Positions 60,534-64,000 of a stretch of DNA of 64,000 nucleotides are shown here, piece after piece (the stretch's first letter is position 1; every line of letters begins with the position of its first letter). The notes beneath the pieces were generated by a model. The model was not told where the DNA came from. It made no database searches and saw only the letters and a list, made by a program, of their open reading frames with translations. Both the position numbers and the translations under genes were made by a program. Location of the stretch: contig JAHFDG010000012.1 in assembly GCA_023249105.1 (NCBI GenBank), positions 1 through 64,000 on the forward strand, written 5' to 3'. This DNA comes from Candidatus Methanoperedens sp. Lineage in GTDB: Archaea; Halobacteriota; Methanosarcinia; Methanosarcinales; Methanoperedenaceae.

Positions 60534-60563
60534 CAATATTTAAACTTTTCTGATAAATCAGAA
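60534..60563 (-). promoter_or_regulatory. Promoter and palindromic operator of the arsM unit
   Basis: TTCTGAT-AA-ATCAGAA (60548-60563) is identical to the palindrome at 58770-58785. On the minus strand TTTAAATATTG (60534-60544) is the TATA element. Spacing to the start resembles the hgc promoter, so the whole promoter and gene start were duplicated. Confidence 0.6.
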
Positions 60564-60610
60564 TTTACTGAAAAACCCCAAAAAAATTATTGAATTTGCC
60601 GCATTATTCC

Positions 60611-60733
60611 TTAAGGCATTAATTGTCTAAGATGCGGCGGGATTCCACCATGGATTAGAAGGGCTAAACCTGCGAACACCAGAATAATGACCACTATTAC
60701 GGCAAGAATGATTATCCATTTAATGTATTTCAT
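60611..60733 (-). CDS. 40-residue membrane peptide of the ABC cluster
   Basis: The frame begins MKYIKWIIILAVIVVIILVFAGLALL and ends HGGIPPHLRQLMP, one membrane helix flanked by Lys at the N-side. GGAGGTG at 60741-60747 lies seven bases upstream of the ATG. It follows the ABC permease by 22 bases on the same strand and is probably cotranscribed. It could be a small accessory subunit of the transporter. Confidence 0.6.
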   Translation of the reverse strand: MKYIKWIIILAVIVVIILVFAGLALLIHGGIPPHLRQLMP

Positions 60734-60755
60734 TTTGTGTCACCTCCATTCATAT

Positions 60756-63161
60756 TTACTCATAAGCCAGAACCTCCTGCACCGGTAATCGCGCTTCACG
60801 CCAGGCAGGGTAGGCACTTGCGATAATTCCAATCAGGATAACCAATACAAACCATCCCGCCATTGCTAATGGTGGAAAGACATGATCCAGATAGGTCTGG
60901 ATAAAAATATCCCCTGCGAAGTCCCCTATAATCACGCTGAGGGGCCACGCAATTACGATGGCAGCCAGCCAGCTAAGGATGCATATAACAATTCCCTCGA
61001 CGACCACGATCTGCAGCACATCATCGGTCAAAGCGCCTATCGCCCGCATAATACCGAATTCGCGCCTTCGTTCCATCACGTTAATACTCATTGTGGAAGC
61101 CAGTGCCAATCCACCGACCAAAGCGACCAATGCCGCCATTGCCATCAGGAACATCTGGATGACCACCAGGTGGTCCCTTAGCTCCTGAACCCTTTCGGTA
61201 CTCGGATTGACAGAAATACGGTGCAATCCGGCAGTATCAAACTGCTGTTCAAGCTGCCCTGCCACTGTCTTCAATGCGGCATCACTGTGCTGGTCTGTCT
61301 TGATACGGATATCAGCGGTATTACCTTCCATACCTGTAATGCCAGCCAGATAGTCAAGGTTGACATAAGCCGAAGCCGCAATATTTTGCCCGCGTTTGCG
61401 TGCGCCCACTTCACGGACGGCGCCAACAACTATCCATTCCATTTCCTTATTACCCGTTTTAAACATTATCCGGTCTCCGACTTTGGCGTCAGATGCCTCC
61501 AGCAGTTCATGGTTGATTACCAGTGCATTCGTATCGTTTGAATTAAGCCAGCGCCCCTCAATAACCGGGAAAGCGATCATTTCCGTCGCAGGCGGTACCC
61601 CGGTGAGAGTAAAGCTAATGCCATCAGTTCCATCTGAGTTTTTGCGTACAGCCAAAACTTGCTCCCAGCTCTCCATATTTGATATACCCGGCACAGCAAG
61701 AACCGTTTTTTCTACATATGCCACGGGGTAGGGCTGGTTAAACTTCACTTCAATGTCATAATGGCGGGCACTCATTGCTACATCAATAGTGTTTGACCAC
61801 GAGGCACTGACATTGATCGCACTCATGAACGTTGCGCCTCCAACTGCCAGGATTCCGATCGTCAACAACAGGCGTGTCCTGTGCCTAAAAGTATTACGCA
61901 GGGATAGCAACAGCGGACGACCCATGCCCCGCATGCGGGACACAAGTGTGTCAATACGGTTTGTACCAAATTGTCCTTTGCTGCCAATCCCATAATCGCT
62001 GATAGCCTGCCGGACGGTTATCCGGCTGCCTGTAAATACCGGAAAGGCAGCAGCAAGCAGCGGCACAGACAGCCCGATGAGAATCTGGACAACAAATACC
62101 CAGTGCGGGATAAAGTCACTGGTGATGTTGAAGTTCAATATTTTCGCCGTGAATGCCGCAAATGCCCGGCCGGCCCACATGCCGGCAGGAATACCAATAA
62201 GAAGTCCTGCAACGCCAAGCAGCAAAACAGATCCGAAATAAAGCCCTGCTATCTGGTAAGTCCTTGCTCCAATGACCTTCATCACTCCTATTTGCCTGGT
62301 CTGCTGCGCAAGCAAAGCAGATATTGTACTTGCGACAAGGATACTACTGAGAACCAAGGCGAGAACGCCAAACGCCTCCAATAAGAACAATAGCGAATCC
62401 ATTTGGTCAGAATGCGGATGTTTACCCGCATTAGGAATTTCCATCCGCGAAACTTTGTATCCGCGTTCCTCCATAACATCCCTGACCTGATAAGCGATTT
62501 TGGTGATTTGAGGGATATCTGCCTTTTGCGCCGTAACAATACGCAATTCATTCAGGGCACGTGTCTCGTTGAGCCATTCCAGAGTATTGAGGGTGATGTA
62601 GCCATAGGCGATATTATCTACCGCGCCTGGTGATTGCCCCGGGTCATGGACAATCCCGCTCACGCGCAGTTCGTGATTCTGACCATTATCTGGAGTCTGG
62701 ATTATTACCATGTCGCCGATCTGCTTTTTGATAAGCGGCAGCGCTGAACGTTCGATGAGTATTTCACGGTCAGCGGGAGGCCAATCTCCCTGTTCGGGTT
62801 TAAATGTTGACACGCGTAAATTGTTGAAGTCATCGATCACAAAGAGTAAGAGCCTTCGCCAATCACCCGGTCCGACCAGGATGCGAGCCGTGACAACACG
62901 ACGTGGCTCAGCATTTGCAACCCCGGGGAGACTTTCGACAGCAGCAGCCAGCTTATCGTCGGCATTGTCCGTGTACAGGATTGCCGAGGCGGGATTTGTA
63001 CCAAGGAAATTTGCGTTTATTTCGTGGGTTAGAATAGAATAGCCGGTCAGGACTGTGCCGACCCCGAAAATTCCGATAGCGATAGCCAGTACTGCCAGCA
63101 GAGTACGCGCCTTGTTCAACCACAGATCGCGTACGACTTTGCGCCAGCGTACACTAATCAT
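60756..63161 (-). CDS. MacB/FtsX-type ABC transporter permease, two-unit
   Basis: The 801-residue protein has two FtsX units: N-terminal helix (ARTLLAVLAIAIGIFGVGTVLTG), a large extracellular domain, and three helices, then a repeat with RNTFRHRTRLLLTIGILAVGGATF and a second extracellular domain and terminal helices. Such MacB-type proteins move or handle lipids, peptides or exported factors. The start 63161 overlaps the ATPase stop by eight bases; a longer start at 63176 is possible. It forms an ABC unit with the next gene. Confidence 0.9.
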   Translation of the reverse strand: MISVRWRKVVRDLWLNKARTLLAVLAIAIGIFGVGTVLTGYSILTHEINANFLGTNPASAILYTDNADDKLAAAVESLPGVANAEPRRVVTARILVGPGDWRRLLLFVIDDFNNLRVSTFKPEQGDWPPADREILIERSALPLIKKQIGDMVIIQTPDNGQNHELRVSGIVHDPGQSPGAVDNIAYGYITLNTLEWLNETRALNELRIVTAQKADIPQITKIAYQVRDVMEERGYKVSRMEIPNAGKHPHSDQMDSLLFLLEAFGVLALVLSSILVASTISALLAQQTRQIGVMKVIGARTYQIAGLYFGSVLLLGVAGLLIGIPAGMWAGRAFAAFTAKILNFNITSDFIPHWVFVVQILIGLSVPLLAAAFPVFTGSRITVRQAISDYGIGSKGQFGTNRIDTLVSRMRGMGRPLLLSLRNTFRHRTRLLLTIGILAVGGATFMSAINVSASWSNTIDVAMSARHYDIEVKFNQPYPVAYVEKTVLAVPGISNMESWEQVLAVRKNSDGTDGISFTLTGVPPATEMIAFPVIEGRWLNSNDTNALVINHELLEASDAKVGDRIMFKTGNKEMEWIVVGAVREVGARKRGQNIAASAYVNLDYLAGITGMEGNTADIRIKTDQHSDAALKTVAGQLEQQFDTAGLHRISVNPSTERVQELRDHLVVIQMFLMAMAALVALVGGLALASTMSINVMERRREFGIMRAIGALTDDVLQIVVVEGIVICILSWLAAIVIAWPLSVIIGDFAGDIFIQTYLDHVFPPLAMAGWFVLVILIGIIASAYPAWREARLPVQEVLAYE

Positions 63162-63852
63162 AGAGACCACTTCCATTGGCAACCTTCCCGTCCGCTAACT
63201 TCACCACGCTTGAAACCCATGTCGTGATGTCACGTTCATGCGTCACCATTACAATGGTTTTGCCCGATGCTGCAAGGCTCTTAAAAAGCTGTAAAATAGC
63301 CTCTGAAGTATGTGAATCGAGATTGCCGGTCGGCTCATCCGCCAGCAGCAATGGAGGATCGTTTGCCAGCGCACGTGCAATAGCAGCCCGTTGTTGCTGA
63401 CCGCCGGAAAGCAACGCGGGCAGCTTATCAGCCTGCTCACTGATACCGACCTGTTCCAGAACTTGCGTCCCGGCTTTTAAATATTCCTCCTTCTTCCTGC
63501 CGAGCGCCATTGCAGGCAGATAGACATTTTCAAGTGCAGTAAGTTCAGGCAGAAGTGCATACTCCTGGAAGACGTAACCGAATTTCAAAAGACGGAATCT
63601 TGCCTTCTCGGATTCAGATATATCTGAAATGTTCTTTCCACCGAAAACGATCTCTCCGGACGTAGGTGCATCGAGCAATCCGAGCTGGTGCAGCAGCGTT
63701 GATTTCCCGCTTCCGCTCTTGCCCATTATGGCAGCAAATTCACCTCGTTTGATGTCCAGCGTGACGTTATTCAGAGCCCTTACCTTCACTTCGCCCATAG
63801 CATAGATCCGGGAAAGGTTTTTTATTTCAATTATTTTTTCATCTCCGGTCAT
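63154..63852 (-). CDS. MacB/LolD-type ABC ATPase
   Basis: The 232-residue ATPase has Walker A GKSGSGKST (about 39), Q-loop YVFQEYALLPELTALENV, signature LSGGQQQRAAIARAL (about 137) and Walker B LLLADEPTGNLDS, typical of the MacB/LolD family. The ATG at 63852 has GGGGTGA upstream. It overlaps the permease by eight bases and starts one base after the stop of a second permease gene at the edge. Confidence 0.95.
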   Translation of the reverse strand: MTGDEKIIEIKNLSRIYAMGEVKVRALNNVTLDIKRGEFAAIMGKSGSGKSTLLHQLGLLDAPTSGEIVFGGKNISDISESEKARFRLLKFGYVFQEYALLPELTALENVYLPAMALGRKKEEYLKAGTQVLEQVGISEQADKLPALLSGGQQQRAAIARALANDPPLLLADEPTGNLDSHTSEAILQLFKSLAASGKTIVMVTHERDITTWVSSVVKLADGKVANGSGLYD

Positions 63853-63853
63853 T

Positions 63854-64000
63854 TCATTCACCCCATATCGCATCTATTATCGTTTTACGGACAGCCATCC
63901 ATGAAGGTATAAACCCGGCAGCAAGCGCAGCTATGATCAGACTTATTGCATTCATCGAAACTCTTTCAGGAAGAATCAGTAATGAAGCCAGTCCGATAGG
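63854..64000 (-). CDS. C-terminus of a second FtsX-like permease (partial)
   Basis: Reading in from the window end, 48 residues end in AALAAGFIPSWMAVRKTIIDAIWGE, the last membrane helix and cytoplasmic tail of an FtsX-type permease. It ends one base before the ATPase start and belongs to the same operon. Confidence 0.85.
   Translation of the reverse strand, partial: PIGLASLLILPERVSMNAISLIIAALAAGFIPSWMAVRKTIIDAIWGE

Noticed and set aside
1-64000. tRNA or rRNA genes
   Set aside because: No cloverleaf with GGTTCGAAT-type arm or rRNA-like stretch was noticed on either strand by eye; a covariance-model search would be needed to exclude divergent ones.

Overview
The window looks like chromosome from a methane-metabolising archaeon of the Methanosarcinales, most likely an anaerobic methanotroph close to 'Candidatus Methanoperedens' (ANME-2d). 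Supporting this are a McrD gene, HdrA/HdrBC/MvhD/FrhB genes, an NrpR-type regulatory domain, an FmdE-family protein, archaeal TATA-type promoters, and two Tat-exported molybdenum oxidoreductases with NrfD-type quinone-reactive subunits. That combination is usual for methanotrophs respiring external acceptors and unusual for methanogens. The genus is an inference: no rRNA or mcrA lies in the window.

Layout. 1-1.6 kb: edge fragment, two small ribbon-helix-helix-like genes and a clpB relic. 1.6-13.2 kb: housekeeping and small conserved genes (hemB, NrpR-like domain protein, acyl-CoA synthetase, radical SAM, DUF5611/chorismate-lyase-like pair, a toxin-antitoxin pair, carA) ending in an orphan mcrD. 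13.4-24.9 kb: one long tightly packed operon for a heterodisulfide-reductase-type electron-transfer complex: HdrD-like, QmoC-like membrane cytochrome b, doubled HdrA, MvhD, HdrA, MvhD, FrhB-like F420 subunit, molybdopterin-fold protein. 24.9-30.1 kb: accessory stretch with an AT-rich three-gene AAA-ATPase operon, HicBA, a Fic protein and dispersed repeats. 30.1-31.3 kb: nucleotide-sugar synthase. 31.4-50.0 kb: respiratory molybdenum island. It holds operon 1 (tatA, catalytic subunit, Fe-S subunit, NrfD, TorD chaperone, cytochrome c), a binding-protein/kinase/response-regulator set, cofactor and molybdate-supply genes (moaA, moeA, MOT1-type transporter, fmdE), and operon 2 (tatA, ttrB-, ttrC-, ttrA-like). 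50.3-52.3 kb: PstS-like lipoprotein with a HAMP receptor that has no output domain. 52.4-60.6 kb: metal and metalloid island with a DGC protein, ArsR regulators, SufC/SufBD, Acr3 arsenite efflux, mercury-methylation genes hgcA and hgcB with an AbrB-like HgcC gene, a nitroreductase and arsM. 60.6-64 kb: MacB-like ABC transporter running off the edge.

How it fits together. The Hdr operon could pass electrons from F420H2 and/or thiols to a membrane quinone through the QmoC-like cytochrome b. The NrfD-type subunits of the two exported molybdoenzymes could draw on the same quinone pool to reduce an external acceptor. The acceptor cannot be read from sequence; the neighbourhood makes arsenate, selenate or sulfur oxyanions reasonable candidates. 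The cofactor genes lie between the two molybdoenzyme operons, and a shared 14-bp motif lies upstream of both. The hgc and arsM units share a palindrome and a duplicated promoter/N-terminal segment, suggesting common metal(loid) control. Strongest items: hgcAB inside an arsenic island of a probable methanotroph, the doubled HdrA/QmoC-like complex, and the uncharacterised AAA operon.
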